Shown here in pieces: positions 35,903 through 45,175 of a stretch of DNA of 56,600 bases. Numbering within the stretch: the first letter of the stretch is position 1; the number at the start of each line of letters is the position of its first letter. The translations under genes and the position numbers were made by a program. Location of the stretch: contig CACOWD010000003.1 of the NCBI GenBank assembly GCA_902630915.1, positions 1 to 56,600 of the forward strand. The letters run 5' to 3'. The notes under the pieces are model-generated. The model did not search any database. It worked only from the letters and a program-made list of their open reading frames with translations, and had not been told where the DNA came from. The stretch comes from an uncultured Pelagibacteraceae bacterium. GTDB lineage: Bacteria > Pseudomonadota > Alphaproteobacteria > Pelagibacterales > Pelagibacteraceae.

Positions 35903-37429
35903 ATGAACTTGCTTTCCTCAGCCTCAATTTTCAGTTTTTTTACATTAATCAGCAGAATTTTAGGCTACTTAAGAGACATTTTAATAGCTATTTTTTTGGG
36001 AGCCTCACTATTTGCTGACGCATTTTTTGTCGCTTTTAGATTACCCAACACTTTTAGACGTCTTTTTGCAGAAGGGACATTTAACGCAGCTTTTATACCT
36101 AGTTACACCTCAGCGAAACTTAAGAATAATCAAACAGGCAAAATATTTGCAGATGATGTTTTAAGTCTTCTTGTAATAACTTTACTTATAATAATAACTC
36201 TTGCTGAAATCTTTACACCCTTTTTAGTATATCTCATCGCTCCTGGTTTTTTAGTTGATGATATCAAGTTTAATCTAGCGGTTGAATTTACAAGAATTAC
36301 ATTTCCATTCTTGTTATTTGTTAGTTTATCATCCTTCTTTTCGGGAATTTTAAATTCTAATAATAAATTTGCCGCCGCAGCCGCAGCACCTATAATTTTA
36401 AATATTATTTTAATAATAAGTATATTAATTTCTTATTTTCAGGATTTAAATATAGCTAAACAACTTTCTTACGGAGTAACATTAGCTGGAATTGTTCAAT
36501 TTCTATTTTTGACTTTTTTTACTTATAAGTTTTATAGACCAAATTTTAAATTTCGTTTTAAAATAACCAACAAAGTAAAATTTTTCTTTAAAAAATTGTT
36601 ACCTAGTATCTTTTCATCAGGCGTCACTCAAATAAATATTTTGGTAGGTACAATAATTGCATCTTTTCAGTCCGGTGCAGTCTCTTATTTGTATTATGCT
36701 GATAGGGTTTATCAAATTAATTTAGCGATTGCAGGAATAGCGGTTGGAACAGTTTCCTTACCAGTGCTTTCCAAAGCATTTAAATCAAAAAATTTTTTAA
36801 AGGTTTCAAAAATTCAAAATAGATCAATAGAATTATCCTTACTATTTTCAATACCTGCGAGTATAGGTCTGATTATAGCATCAGAGCAAATTATTAATGG
36901 GTTATTTGGGTATGGCTCCTTTTCTATGGATGATGTTGAGTTGACATCTAATGCTTTAAAGTTTTTTGGTTTTGGCGTTATTGCCTTTGCATTAGTAAAA
37001 ATTTTATCTAACTTTTTTTTCGCAAGAGACAACACTAAAACTCCGTTTTATATTTCGTTTCTTATTGTTTTTTTAAACGTTATTATAAGTTTAAGTTTAT
37101 TTAATAAAGTAGGTTTTGTAATAATCCCAATTGCAACTTCTATTTCGACTTGGATTGGTGTCTTAATTTTTTTATATTACTTACAAAAAAGACGATATTT
37201 GCTTTTACAAAATAAAATATTCAAGAATATTTTAAAGATCATTGTCTCATCTGTCATTATGGCCGTCATATTGATGTTACTACTAGATAAGTTTTCTAGT
37301 TATCTAAATTACACATATAGTTATAAATCAATTTATTTATTAATTATTGTAGGTTTCGTAGGGATTGTTTATTTGATATCTTGTAATCTATTAGGATTAT
37401 TAAAAATTAAAAATTATAAAACAAATTAA
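35903..37429 (+). CDS. murJ: Lipid II flippase MurJ (MviN)
   Basis: MurJ flips lipid II across the inner membrane for peptidoglycan synthesis. The 508-residue polytopic protein has about 14 membrane segments and the family landmarks SRILGYLRDILIA, FRLPNTFRRLFAEGTFNAAFIP and YADRVYQINLAIAGIAVGTVSLP. Its stop overlaps no neighbour; trpS begins at the next base. It diverges from maeB across 70 bases. Confidence 0.96.
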   Translation: MNLLSSASIFSFFTLISRILGYLRDILIAIFLGASLFADAFFVAFRLPNTFRRLFAEGTFNAAFIPSYTSAKLKNNQTGKIFADDVLSLLVITLLIIITLAEIFTPFLVYLIAPGFLVDDIKFNLAVEFTRITFPFLLFVSLSSFFSGILNSNNKFAAAAAAPIILNIILIISILISYFQDLNIAKQLSYGVTLAGIVQFLFLTFFTYKFYRPNFKFRFKITNKVKFFFKKLLPSIFSSGVTQINILVGTIIASFQSGAVSYLYYADRVYQINLAIAGIAVGTVSLPVLSKAFKSKNFLKVSKIQNRSIELSLLFSIPASIGLIIASEQIINGLFGYGSFSMDDVELTSNALKFFGFGVIAFALVKILSNFFFARDNTKTPFYISFLIVFLNVIISLSLFNKVGFVIIPIATSISTWIGVLIFLYYLQKRRYLLLQNKIFKNILKIIVSSVIMAVILMLLLDKFSSYLNYTYSYKSIYLLIIVGFVGIVYLISCNLLGLLKIKNYKTN

Positions 37430-38434
37430 ATGAATAAAAAAAAATTAGTATTTTCCGGCGTTCAACCAACTGGGAATTTACATTTAGGAAACTATCTTGG
37501 TGCCTTGAAAAACTTTGTTTCGTTGCAAAAAGAAATGGATTGTATTTATTGTGTAGTAGATTTACATGCGATAACAACTTTTCAAAATCCAGATCAACTG
37601 AGAAATAACGTTTTGGAGACAGTTGCTAGTTTTATTGCTACGGGACTTAATCCAACAAAAAGTATAATTTTTAACCAATCTGCAGTTTCTGGTCACGCTG
37701 AGTTGGCATGGATCTTGAATTGCATTTCTAGAATTGGATGGTTAAACCGAATGACTCAGTTTAAAGATAAAGCTGGATCGGATAAAGAAAGAGCAAGCGT
37801 TGGTTTATATATCTACCCAAATCTAATGGCTGCGGATATTCTCCTTTACAAAGCTACTCACGTTCCCGTTGGAGCTGATCAAAAGCAGCATTTAGAATTA
37901 TCCAGAGACATTGCGCAAAAGTTTAATAATGACTTTAATTGTAAAGATTTTTTTCCTTTACCGGAACCTTTAATACCAAAGAATGTTTCTAGAGTAATGA
38001 GTTTAAGAGATGGAAATAAAAAGATGAGTAAGTCAGAAGAGTCTGACTATTCAAGAATAAATTTAAAGGATAGTGCAGATGAAATTAACAAAAAAATTAA
38101 AAAAGCTAAATCAGACTCGGATCAGATACCTGATAATGTAAATGAACTAGAAAAAAAACCAGAGGCATTAAATTTAATAAATATTTACTCAGAGATTTCA
38201 AAATCTAAACTAGAAAAAGTTTTAAAAGAAATGTCTGGTAAAGAATATTCTTTTTTAAAAAAAAAATTGGCAGAACTTTTAATCAATGAAATCGAACCAG
38301 TTGGAAAAGAAATAAAGAAATTATTGGGAGATAAGTCGCACCTTGAGCAAATTTTGAAAAAAGGTAGAGAAAAAGCCAATATTATCGCTGAGGAAAACCT
38401 TAAAAATATACGTGAAAAAGTGGGGTTGATATAA
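37430..38434 (+). CDS. trpS: Tryptophanyl-tRNA synthetase
   Basis: The 334-residue class I synthetase has the HIGH-type motif HLGNYLGAL after GVQPTGNL, and the KMSKS loop as KKMSKSEESD near 205. LYPNLMAADILLY-like and GADQKQHLELSRDIA stretches complete the active site. It is directly behind murJ and twelve bases before the Nfu gene, an alphaproteobacterial order. Confidence 0.97.
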   Translation: MNKKKLVFSGVQPTGNLHLGNYLGALKNFVSLQKEMDCIYCVVDLHAITTFQNPDQLRNNVLETVASFIATGLNPTKSIIFNQSAVSGHAELAWILNCISRIGWLNRMTQFKDKAGSDKERASVGLYIYPNLMAADILLYKATHVPVGADQKQHLELSRDIAQKFNNDFNCKDFFPLPEPLIPKNVSRVMSLRDGNKKMSKSEESDYSRINLKDSADEINKKIKKAKSDSDQIPDNVNELEKKPEALNLINIYSEISKSKLEKVLKEMSGKEYSFLKKKLAELLINEIEPVGKEIKKLLGDKSHLEQILKKGREKANIIAEENLKNIREKVGLI

Positions 38435-38446
38435 TATAAATTTCTC

Positions 38447-38995
38447 ATGATACAAACAGAATCTACCCCAAATCCTAATTCCTTGAAGTTTCTTTCTGAT
38501 AAAATTATTTCAGATATTGGAACAGAAGAGTTTCAGAAAGGTGATATTAAAAATTTATCTAATCCTTTCATAAAAGAGCTGTTAGAATTCAATGGCATTG
38601 AATTGGTTTTGTTATCTAAAAATTTTTTGTCTGTAAAAAAAACAGATAATGCTTCCTGGAGTGATTTAAAACCTATGGTTATCTCACATCTTAACCATTA
38701 CTTTGAAAATAATAATGAACCAATTTTAAGTGAAACTGAAAAAACTAAATCTGTTGAAAACAATAACGATGAAACAATTAAAAAAATTTTGGATGTGTTG
38801 GATACTAAAATTCGGCCGGCAGTTGCAAGGGATGGTGGAGATATTAAGTTTAAATCTTTTGATAATGGAGTTGTAAAAGTTGAATTACAAGGAAGCTGCT
38901 CAGGATGTCCGAGCTCTTTAATGACGCTAAAGCAAGGTGTTCAAAATCTTTTAAAACACTATGTTAAAGAAGTAAATTCTGTGGAGGCAAACTAG
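38447..38995 (+). CDS. Fe-S cluster carrier protein, Nfu type
   Basis: The 182-residue protein has an N-terminal Nfu domain (ESTPNPNSLKFLSD) and a C-terminal NifU-like domain with the cluster-binding CxxC in GSCSGCPSSLMTLKQGV. Such proteins hand 4Fe-4S clusters to target enzymes; MiaB, encoded downstream, is one plausible client, though that is inference. A charged linker (about 95-110) joins the two parts. Confidence 0.93.
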   Translation: MIQTESTPNPNSLKFLSDKIISDIGTEEFQKGDIKNLSNPFIKELLEFNGIELVLLSKNFLSVKKTDNASWSDLKPMVISHLNHYFENNNEPILSETEKTKSVENNNDETIKKILDVLDTKIRPAVARDGGDIKFKSFDNGVVKVELQGSCSGCPSSLMTLKQGVQNLLKHYVKEVNSVEAN

Positions 38996-38998
38996 ATT

Positions 38999-40543
38999 GT
39001 GAAAAAAAAACTAACATATCGAGATAAGTTATTAGAATTAGCTTACATTTATAACGTACGAGAAATTCAAGAGTACACCAAAAGAAGAAAAAATTTAACT
39101 TCAGGACAAATTGAATTAATTCTTAAGAAGAATAAAATTATTATACCTAAAGATTTTAAAACAAACTTTTTTAAAGAAAATGTTACGAAACCAATTTCGA
39201 AATTAAAATCAAGTATACAAGATTTTAAAGAAGAAAAAATTAGAGACAAAAATAGATTTTTTAGAAGAGTAGAAAACTATAAATATGACACCAGAAGAAA
39301 AATAAATCACGGAGTAAGTAATTTATGGAGAGGGCTCGGTATTGCTGGAATAAATTTTATTAATATTTTCCCTAAACTAGGTAGTTCAGTTGCATCTTTT
39401 TTTGGAAACGTTTTTACTGATGTTTTTAACTCAATTTACAATCAACAAATTGACAAAAAAAGCGCGAGAAACGTAATTGTTGGCTTCTTCGTAGTTGCTG
39501 TGGTAACAACTGCAGTAATCGCCGGTTTAACTGCTTATAAGAATTTCGATTTCTCTGAAAAAAAAATAGTTACAGAGAAGTCTAAAAGCAAAGATGAAAC
39601 AGAGATTAAGAAGCCTCTTTTGAAACAAAAAAAAGAGACCAAATTACCAGAAAAGAAAGTCGAGGAAAAAAAAGCTATACAAAAAGATAAGCTAAAAAAA
39701 GACGTAAAAAAACCTGAATTAAAAAAGAAAAAAGATAAAAAAGTAACAGATTCAATTCTACCTGATTTAAATTTAAAAACTGAAACAGTTCTTAATCTTT
39801 TTGAAGATGTAAATTATGATCTTAATAAAGTTAGAAAAGAAAAGAAAGTTAAACCGATCTATTTCACTCAATTCCCTAGAGATCTTGATGAATTACAAAG
39901 TGTAAAATTAAAGAAAGAAACCTTTATAAAAATTGTTTTGCCTTTGATAGTAGCAGAAAATGAAAAAATATTAGAAGATCGAGACAAATTAAAATTAATG
40001 TCCTCAAAAAAAATGACTACAGATGAAGAAAAACAATGGTTAAGGCAAAAATTTTTAGAATATAAAGTCAAGGGTGGAAAATTAGACGAGTTAGAAAAAA
40101 GAATGGACATTATTCCCACTTCTTTAGCTTTAGCACAAGCAGCAAAAGAGAGTGGGTGGGGAACTTCTAGATTTGCTCTTGAAGGAAATGCAATGTTTGG
40201 ACAATGGACTTGGACTGGTAACGGAATTGAACCATTATTTAAAGATAAAACAAAAACTCACAAAATCTTAAAATTTCCAATATTAAGAGCTTCAGTCAAA
40301 TCTTATATAAATAATTTGAATACTCATAAAAGTTACAAAAAGCTTAGAGATATTAGAATTGAGTTAAGGAATAAAAATAGAACTATAGCAGGGCTAAAAT
40401 TAACTGCGACATTGGATAATTATGCCGAGACAGGAAAAGAATACACAAAAATTATCGCTCAAATAATAAAAGAGAATAGACTTACCGACTTTGAACCGGT
40501 TACATTAACAAAGTCAAAAAAAGTTATAGAAATAAATTCTTAA
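38999..40543 (+). CDS. Membrane-anchored Bax-like glucosaminidase
   Basis: The 514-residue protein has a basic cytoplasmic N-terminal half (about 1-160), one membrane segment (VIVGFFVVAVVTTAVIAGLTAY, about 162-183), a lysine/glutamate-rich periplasmic linker (190-260), and a C-terminal Bax/FlgJ-type N-acetylglucosaminidase domain: SLALAQAAKESGWGTSRFA with the catalytic glutamate, then GNAMFGQWTW and FPILRASVKSYINNLNTH. It probably cleaves peptidoglycan. It starts with GTG four bases after the Nfu gene. The N-terminal half is not recognised. Confidence 0.8.
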   Translation: MKKKLTYRDKLLELAYIYNVREIQEYTKRRKNLTSGQIELILKKNKIIIPKDFKTNFFKENVTKPISKLKSSIQDFKEEKIRDKNRFFRRVENYKYDTRRKINHGVSNLWRGLGIAGINFINIFPKLGSSVASFFGNVFTDVFNSIYNQQIDKKSARNVIVGFFVVAVVTTAVIAGLTAYKNFDFSEKKIVTEKSKSKDETEIKKPLLKQKKETKLPEKKVEEKKAIQKDKLKKDVKKPELKKKKDKKVTDSILPDLNLKTETVLNLFEDVNYDLNKVRKEKKVKPIYFTQFPRDLDELQSVKLKKETFIKIVLPLIVAENEKILEDRDKLKLMSSKKMTTDEEKQWLRQKFLEYKVKGGKLDELEKRMDIIPTSLALAQAAKESGWGTSRFALEGNAMFGQWTWTGNGIEPLFKDKTKTHKILKFPILRASVKSYINNLNTHKSYKKLRDIRIELRNKNRTIAGLKLTATLDNYAETGKEYTKIIAQIIKENRLTDFEPVTLTKSKKVIEINS

Positions 40544-40544
40544 T

Positions 40545-41600
40545 TTACTTTTCAGCTATAACAAACTGTATACCCAACCATCTCCAGAAACCGCCGGTCT
40601 CTCTTAGTGAGCAATTTATTCTACCTCTTTCACCTACAAATTTTTCCGTAATTTTAATTTCTAAGATGCGTTCTTCTATAAATGAAATTTTTGAGTCTCT
40701 CCATTTATTACCTTCATTTGAAAAACATGTAATTTGACTTAAATTTCTTATTCCTGGGTAAAATTCAATTCTAACCTCAGGTGGGTTTTTCGAGTTTAAT
40801 AGATATTTTTCTTTTGGATAAATATTCTCGTATTTTAAGGGAAGAGTTTTGATTAAAGTTTGAAATCTTTCTATTTTTCCATATTTTTCATTAATTGGGA
40901 ATCTTGGGAGTTCCCATAAATCTTTTGTTTCATCTATTACTCCAGAGTGTTGACCAAAGGCAAATTTAAAACCTAAATCTTTTATAATCTTTTTAAACTC
41001 TAAACTGTATTCTCCAAACGGATATGAAAAAAATTTTGAATTTTTTCCTAGTCTTTGTTCAAAAATCTTAATGGATTTCAATATATCTTCTTTAATAAAA
41101 TTTACAGACTCCTCTGCAAGGTATTCATGAGAATGACTATGATTTCCAATCTCTACAAGATCTGAATTATGAAGTTCAATTATTTGATCCCAATTCATAT
41201 AATTATATGATCCGACTTCCCTCGTACTTACAAATAATATAAAAGGAATTTTTTTCTTCTTTAGAATTGGCCAAGCATTTTTGTAGAATGATAATAATCC
41301 ATCATCTATAGTTAACAAAATTTTCCTTTCTTTTTTGTTATTTGAGAGAGATTTTTCAAAATCTAATGGATGAACAAATTTTACTCCTTCACTCTCTATA
41401 ATTTCAAGCTGTTTGTCAAAAACATCTAATTGGATATTAGTTGAGGGATATTTGCTTTCACCAAATCTATGGTACATTATAGATATGAGTCCAAAATCAT
41501 CAAAAGTAGAATTGTCTGCTGCCGAAACACTTGAATGATAAGTCTCAAAACTTAAGGTTATAATAATAATGATAAATAATTTTTTAATTATTAACTGCAT
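40545..41600 (-). CDS. Polysaccharide deacetylase (NodB-type) exported protein
   Basis: The 351-residue protein has a signal peptide (KKLFIIIIITLSF to about residue 27) and a carbohydrate esterase 4 domain: MYHRFGE, LLTIDDGLLSFYKNAWPIL with the metal-binding/catalytic aspartates, EIGNHSHSH with the metal-binding histidines, and FSYPFGEYS. The C-terminal part (about 255-351) is an extra domain I do not recognise. Substrate may be peptidoglycan or an exopolysaccharide. Its first 32 bases overlap the start of tsaB head to head. Confidence 0.85.
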   Translation of the reverse strand: MQLIIKKLFIIIIITLSFETYHSSVSAADNSTFDDFGLISIMYHRFGESKYPSTNIQLDVFDKQLEIIESEGVKFVHPLDFEKSLSNNKKERKILLTIDDGLLSFYKNAWPILKKKKIPFILFVSTREVGSYNYMNWDQIIELHNSDLVEIGNHSHSHEYLAEESVNFIKEDILKSIKIFEQRLGKNSKFFSYPFGEYSLEFKKIIKDLGFKFAFGQHSGVIDETKDLWELPRFPINEKYGKIERFQTLIKTLPLKYENIYPKEKYLLNSKNPPEVRIEFYPGIRNLSQITCFSNEGNKWRDSKISFIEERILEIKITEKFVGERGRINCSLRETGGFWRWLGIQFVIAEK

Positions 41601-41952
41601 TGGGACTGATGATAAATTAGGTTTGAGAATAAATAAAGATTTTTTTATTCAATATTCTAAAAATGTAAAAACAAATAATGAAAAACTTGTCTCAGAAATA
41701 TTTAGTTTTTTGAAAGCTTATAATGTTATATTAGATGAAAACTTTAGCGTAATCGTTAATCAAGGTCCTGGCAGTTTTTCTAGCATAAGAATTTCTCTTG
41801 CTGTAGCGAAAGGACTAGAAATATCAAAAAAAGTCAAAATATTTGGCTTTAGAAATCAAGATTTGAGGATATTTGATCAAAAAAACGTTGAAAAATTGGT
41901 AGAAAATAATTTAATAGAAAAAAATTTGATTAAGCCTATTTATTTAAGTTAA
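41569..41952 (+). CDS. tsaB: Short TsaB-like tRNA threonylcarbamoyladenosine protein
   Basis: TsaB is the scaffold partner of TsaD for threonylcarbamoyl-adenosine at position 37 of tRNA. This 127-residue protein shows the N-terminal ASKHA strand (FLIINCIGTDDKLGL) and the TsaB signature NQGPGSFSSIRISLAVAKGL near 63-83, but stops after about half the usual length of around 230. It sits before fur and miaB, the usual alphaproteobacterial place, with the usual neighbour rimI missing. Its start overlaps the divergent deacetylase gene. Confidence 0.75.
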   Translation: MINNFLIINCIGTDDKLGLRINKDFFIQYSKNVKTNNEKLVSEIFSFLKAYNVILDENFSVIVNQGPGSFSSIRISLAVAKGLEISKKVKIFGFRNQDLRIFDQKNVEKLVENNLIEKNLIKPIYLS

Positions 41953-41960
41953 ATTAATTT

Positions 41961-42380
41961 ATGAGTATTATTGAAGAAAAATGTAAACAAAAGGGAGTAA
42001 GGCTCACAGATCAAAGAAAAGTTATTGCAAAAGTTCTTTCTGAGTCTAAAGAAGTTTACGGATCTAAAGATCATCCGGATGTAGATGAACTTCATAAAAG
42101 AGTTTCAGCTTTAGACGACAAAATAAGTATCGCTACAGTTTATAGAACAGTAAAACTTTTCGAAGAATCTGGAATACTTGTGAAACACGATTTCAAAGCT
42201 GGAAAAGCGCGCTATGAAATAAATGATGATCACAACCATTTAATTGATATCAATAGTGGGGAGATCGTAGAATTTGTAGATAAAGAAATTGAAGAGTTGC
42301 AAAAAAAAATTGCAAAAAAATTAGGGTATAATCTTGTTGATCACAAACTTGAACTTTACGGCTCAAAAATAAAAAAATAA
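41961..42380 (+). CDS. fur: Fur family metal-responsive regulator (Fur/Mur)
   Basis: The 139-residue protein has the N-terminal winged helix (RLTDQRKVIAKVL, SIATVYRTVKLFEESGIL) and the metal-binding hinge DDHNHLIDINSGEIVEF, followed by the dimer domain ending HKLELYG. It has no CxxC pairs, like many alphaproteobacterial Fur/Mur proteins, which respond to manganese or iron. Which metal it senses cannot be told by eye. It lies between tsaB and miaB. Confidence 0.92.
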   Translation: MSIIEEKCKQKGVRLTDQRKVIAKVLSESKEVYGSKDHPDVDELHKRVSALDDKISIATVYRTVKLFEESGILVKHDFKAGKARYEINDDHNHLIDINSGEIVEFVDKEIEELQKKIAKKLGYNLVDHKLELYGSKIKK

Positions 42381-42381
42381 T

Positions 42382-43716
42382 TTGGAAAAAAAAATTTTTA
42401 TAAAAACATTTGGTTGTCAAATGAACGAGTATGATAGTAATCGTATCTTTGACACAGCTAAAAGGATAAATTATCAAAAAACAGAAAAATTAGAAGAAGC
42501 AGATTGCTATGTTTTAAATACATGCCATATCAGAGAAAAGGCTACTGAAAAAGTATATCATGATATTGGACGTATTAAAAAAAAATTTAGAAATAAAAAA
42601 AAACCAATTATCATTATAGCAGGCTGCGTTGCTCAAGCAGAGGGAGATATATTATTAAAAAAGGAGAAATATATTGATGCTTTGATTGGACCACAAGCAT
42701 ATCATCAATTTAATGAAATTATTCTAAAGATTGAAAAAAATTCTAATAAAATAAATTTTACAGAATTTGAAGTAATACAAAAATTCGACAGTTTAAATAT
42801 TATTAAGAATTCTGATAACGATGTCTCTACTAATCTAACAATACAAGAAGGTTGCGATAAATTTTGCAAATTCTGTGTTGTACCCTACACACGGGGAGCT
42901 GAATTTTCAAGATCAATAAACGAAATAGTAACTGAGTGTAAGCATTTAGTTGATAATGGATCAAAAGAAATCACTTTGTTAGGACAAAATGTAAACGCTT
43001 ACTCTTTCAATGGAAAAAAGCTTTCTAATTTAATAAATGAAATTTCAAAAATTAAAGATTTAAAAAGAATAAGATATACAACTTCACATCCAATTGACTT
43101 TTCCTATGACTTGATAGAAATCTACAAAAATTCAGAAAAGCTTATGCCTCTAATTCATCTACCGGTTCAAAGTGGATCAGATAAAATTTTAAAAAGTATG
43201 AACAGAAAACATACAAAAAAAGACTATTTAAACTTGATTTATAAATTAAAAAAGAACAACCCAGCGATAAAATTTTCAAGTGACTTTATTATTGGTTATC
43301 CTGGGGAAACAGATGAAGATTTTAATGATACATTAAAACTTATGAAAGAAGTTGGTTTTATAAATTCTTACTCTTTTGTTTTTAGTCCTAGGCCAGGAAC
43401 TCCAGCAGCAAAAATGAAGCTAGTAGAGAACAAATTAGCAAAAGAAAGATTATTAATATTCCAGGAAAAAGCAAATGAAATTAAAGCAAATTATAGAAAA
43501 AGCCTTCTTAATAAAAAGGTTTGCGTTCTTTTTGAAAACCATACAAAAAATAAAAACAAATTTTTTGGTAGAGACGAATATCTTAATTCTGTAATTGTAG
43601 AATCTAAGAACGATTTAAAAGGGAAAATCAAAGAAACTATAATTTCTGAGGCAAATCAAAACACCTTATTTGGTAAAATATATCAAAGAGTGAATAATAA
43701 TTTTTTTGCAGCATAA
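42382..43716 (+). CDS. miaB: tRNA-2-methylthio-N6-isopentenyladenosine synthase MiaB
   Basis: MiaB is a radical SAM methylthiotransferase acting on i6A37 of tRNA. The 444-residue protein has the N-terminal UPF0004 domain (KTFGCQMNEYDS, NTCHIREKA, GCVAQ, three cluster cysteines), the radical SAM motif CDKFCKFCVVPYTRG near 155-165 and a C-terminal TRAM domain. Start codon is TTG, one base after the fur stop; no ATG fits the conserved start. Confidence 0.96.
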   Translation: MEKKIFIKTFGCQMNEYDSNRIFDTAKRINYQKTEKLEEADCYVLNTCHIREKATEKVYHDIGRIKKKFRNKKKPIIIIAGCVAQAEGDILLKKEKYIDALIGPQAYHQFNEIILKIEKNSNKINFTEFEVIQKFDSLNIIKNSDNDVSTNLTIQEGCDKFCKFCVVPYTRGAEFSRSINEIVTECKHLVDNGSKEITLLGQNVNAYSFNGKKLSNLINEISKIKDLKRIRYTTSHPIDFSYDLIEIYKNSEKLMPLIHLPVQSGSDKILKSMNRKHTKKDYLNLIYKLKKNNPAIKFSSDFIIGYPGETDEDFNDTLKLMKEVGFINSYSFVFSPRPGTPAAKMKLVENKLAKERLLIFQEKANEIKANYRKSLLNKKVCVLFENHTKNKNKFFGRDEYLNSVIVESKNDLKGKIKETIISEANQNTLFGKIYQRVNNNFFAA

Positions 43717-43719
43717 ATT

Positions 43720-44724
43720 ATGTCAGAAATTTCAAAATTAGATCAAAATTTGATTATTAAAAAAATCGATAGAGAAACTGTAAATATTAATGTTTCTGAC
43801 AACGAGATGTTAATGTCTATTGTGGGACAATTTGATCAGAATTTAAAAGAATTAGCTAAACTGACTTCTACAAACGTTTTTTTTAGAGGAAACTCAATAA
43901 CTTGCAAAGGTAAAAGGGATGATATTCAAATATTCTGTGACGCTATAAAATTTTTAATTAATAAATATTTTTTGACAAAAATTATTGAAAAAGAGGATAT
44001 ACTTCTCTCTGTGAAAAAAAATATGGATATCAAACAATCAAATGTTAAGTCATTTAAACAATTAATTCAAACTCCAAGGAAGTCTGTAATAGCGAGATCG
44101 GAAAAACAATCAGATTACATTAAGGCTTTAAAAGAAAATGATATAGTAATGTCCTTAGGTCCTGCAGGAACTGGAAAAAGTTTCTTGGCAGTGTCTGTTG
44201 GAGTGACGATGTTAATGGAAAAAAAAATTGAAAGAGTAATATTATCTAGACCAGCTGTTGAAGCTGGAGAAAAATTAGGTTTTTTACCAGGAGATATGAA
44301 AGAAAAAGTAGATCCATATTTGAGACCTTTGTATGATGCTTTGTACGAATTATTTGGTCCTGATAAAATTGATAAAAAAATTGAAACAGGAGAAATTGAA
44401 ATAGCACCATTAGCATTCATGAGAGGAAGAACATTAAAAAATTGCTTTGCAATTTTGGATGAAGCACAGAATGCTACCGAAACACAAATTAAAATGTTCT
44501 TAACAAGAATAGGAGAAAATTCAAAATTAGTAGTGAACGGAGATCCATCACAAATTGATTTAATAAATAAATCTCAATCTGGTTTAATCAAATCGAGAAA
44601 TATTTTGAGGCATTTGAAAGAAATTAAATTTATAGAATTTGACCATAATGACGTTGTTAGACATCCGATAGTTTCAAAGATTATTAGAGCTTATCAAAAG
44701 CAAAGCACTGATGATAAAGATTAA
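43720..44724 (+). CDS. PhoH-like ATPase (YbeZ)
   Basis: The 334-residue protein has a KH-like N-terminal region and the PhoH ATPase domain: Walker A GPAGTGKSFLA near residue 148, SRPAVEAGEKLGFLPGD, and Walker B FAILDEAQNAT. It is always next to ybeY, as here, where it overlaps that gene by 14 bases. YbeZ is thought to assist YbeY in 16S rRNA processing. Confidence 0.94.
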   Translation: MSEISKLDQNLIIKKIDRETVNINVSDNEMLMSIVGQFDQNLKELAKLTSTNVFFRGNSITCKGKRDDIQIFCDAIKFLINKYFLTKIIEKEDILLSVKKNMDIKQSNVKSFKQLIQTPRKSVIARSEKQSDYIKALKENDIVMSLGPAGTGKSFLAVSVGVTMLMEKKIERVILSRPAVEAGEKLGFLPGDMKEKVDPYLRPLYDALYELFGPDKIDKKIETGEIEIAPLAFMRGRTLKNCFAILDEAQNATETQIKMFLTRIGENSKLVVNGDPSQIDLINKSQSGLIKSRNILRHLKEIKFIEFDHNDVVRHPIVSKIIRAYQKQSTDDKD

Positions 44725-45175
44725 TATCATTCCTAATGACAAAAAATGGTATAAATATATTAAAAACCCCGAAGCATACATTCGACAACAAGCACACTAT
44801 CTAAATAAAAATTTTAAATTATATAAAAAAAAAGATATTTTTTGCACAATACTTCTTTCCGGGGATGAGGAAATCAGAAAATTAAATAACAAATTTAGAA
44901 AAAAAAATAAATCTACAGATGTATTATCATTTCCATTTTATAGAAAAATTGAACTAAAAAAAATGCTTAAAAAAGAGAAACAAATATATTTGGGAGATAT
45001 AATTGTGAATTTTAACAAGATTAGAAACAAAAAAAAATTGGCTAATTTTAAAATAGAGTTTAATAAACTTTGGGTGCATGGGTTAACTCATTTATTCGGA
45101 TATGACCACAAAAAAGATAAAGATTTTTATAGAATGTTAAAAGTTGAAAAAAAGTTTTTATCTTTTTTAAAATAA
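44711..45175 (+). CDS. ybeY: Endoribonuclease YbeY
   Basis: YbeY is the zinc-dependent RNase needed for 16S rRNA 3'-end maturation and ribosome quality control. The 154-residue protein has the metal-binding motif HGLTHLFGYDH near 129-139 and the upstream NKKFRKKNKSTDVLSFPF stretch equivalent to the NxxYRxKDxxTDVLSFP motif. The usual next gene, corC, is missing: lnt begins at the next base. Confidence 0.95.
   Translation: MIKINIIPNDKKWYKYIKNPEAYIRQQAHYLNKNFKLYKKKDIFCTILLSGDEEIRKLNNKFRKKNKSTDVLSFPFYRKIELKKMLKKEKQIYLGDIIVNFNKIRNKKKLANFKIEFNKLWVHGLTHLFGYDHKKDKDFYRMLKVEKKFLSFLK

Noticed and set aside
39541..39760. Low-complexity lysine/glutamate run as a possible repeat or foreign element
   Set aside because: It is in frame within the Bax-like protein and is a typical charged linker.
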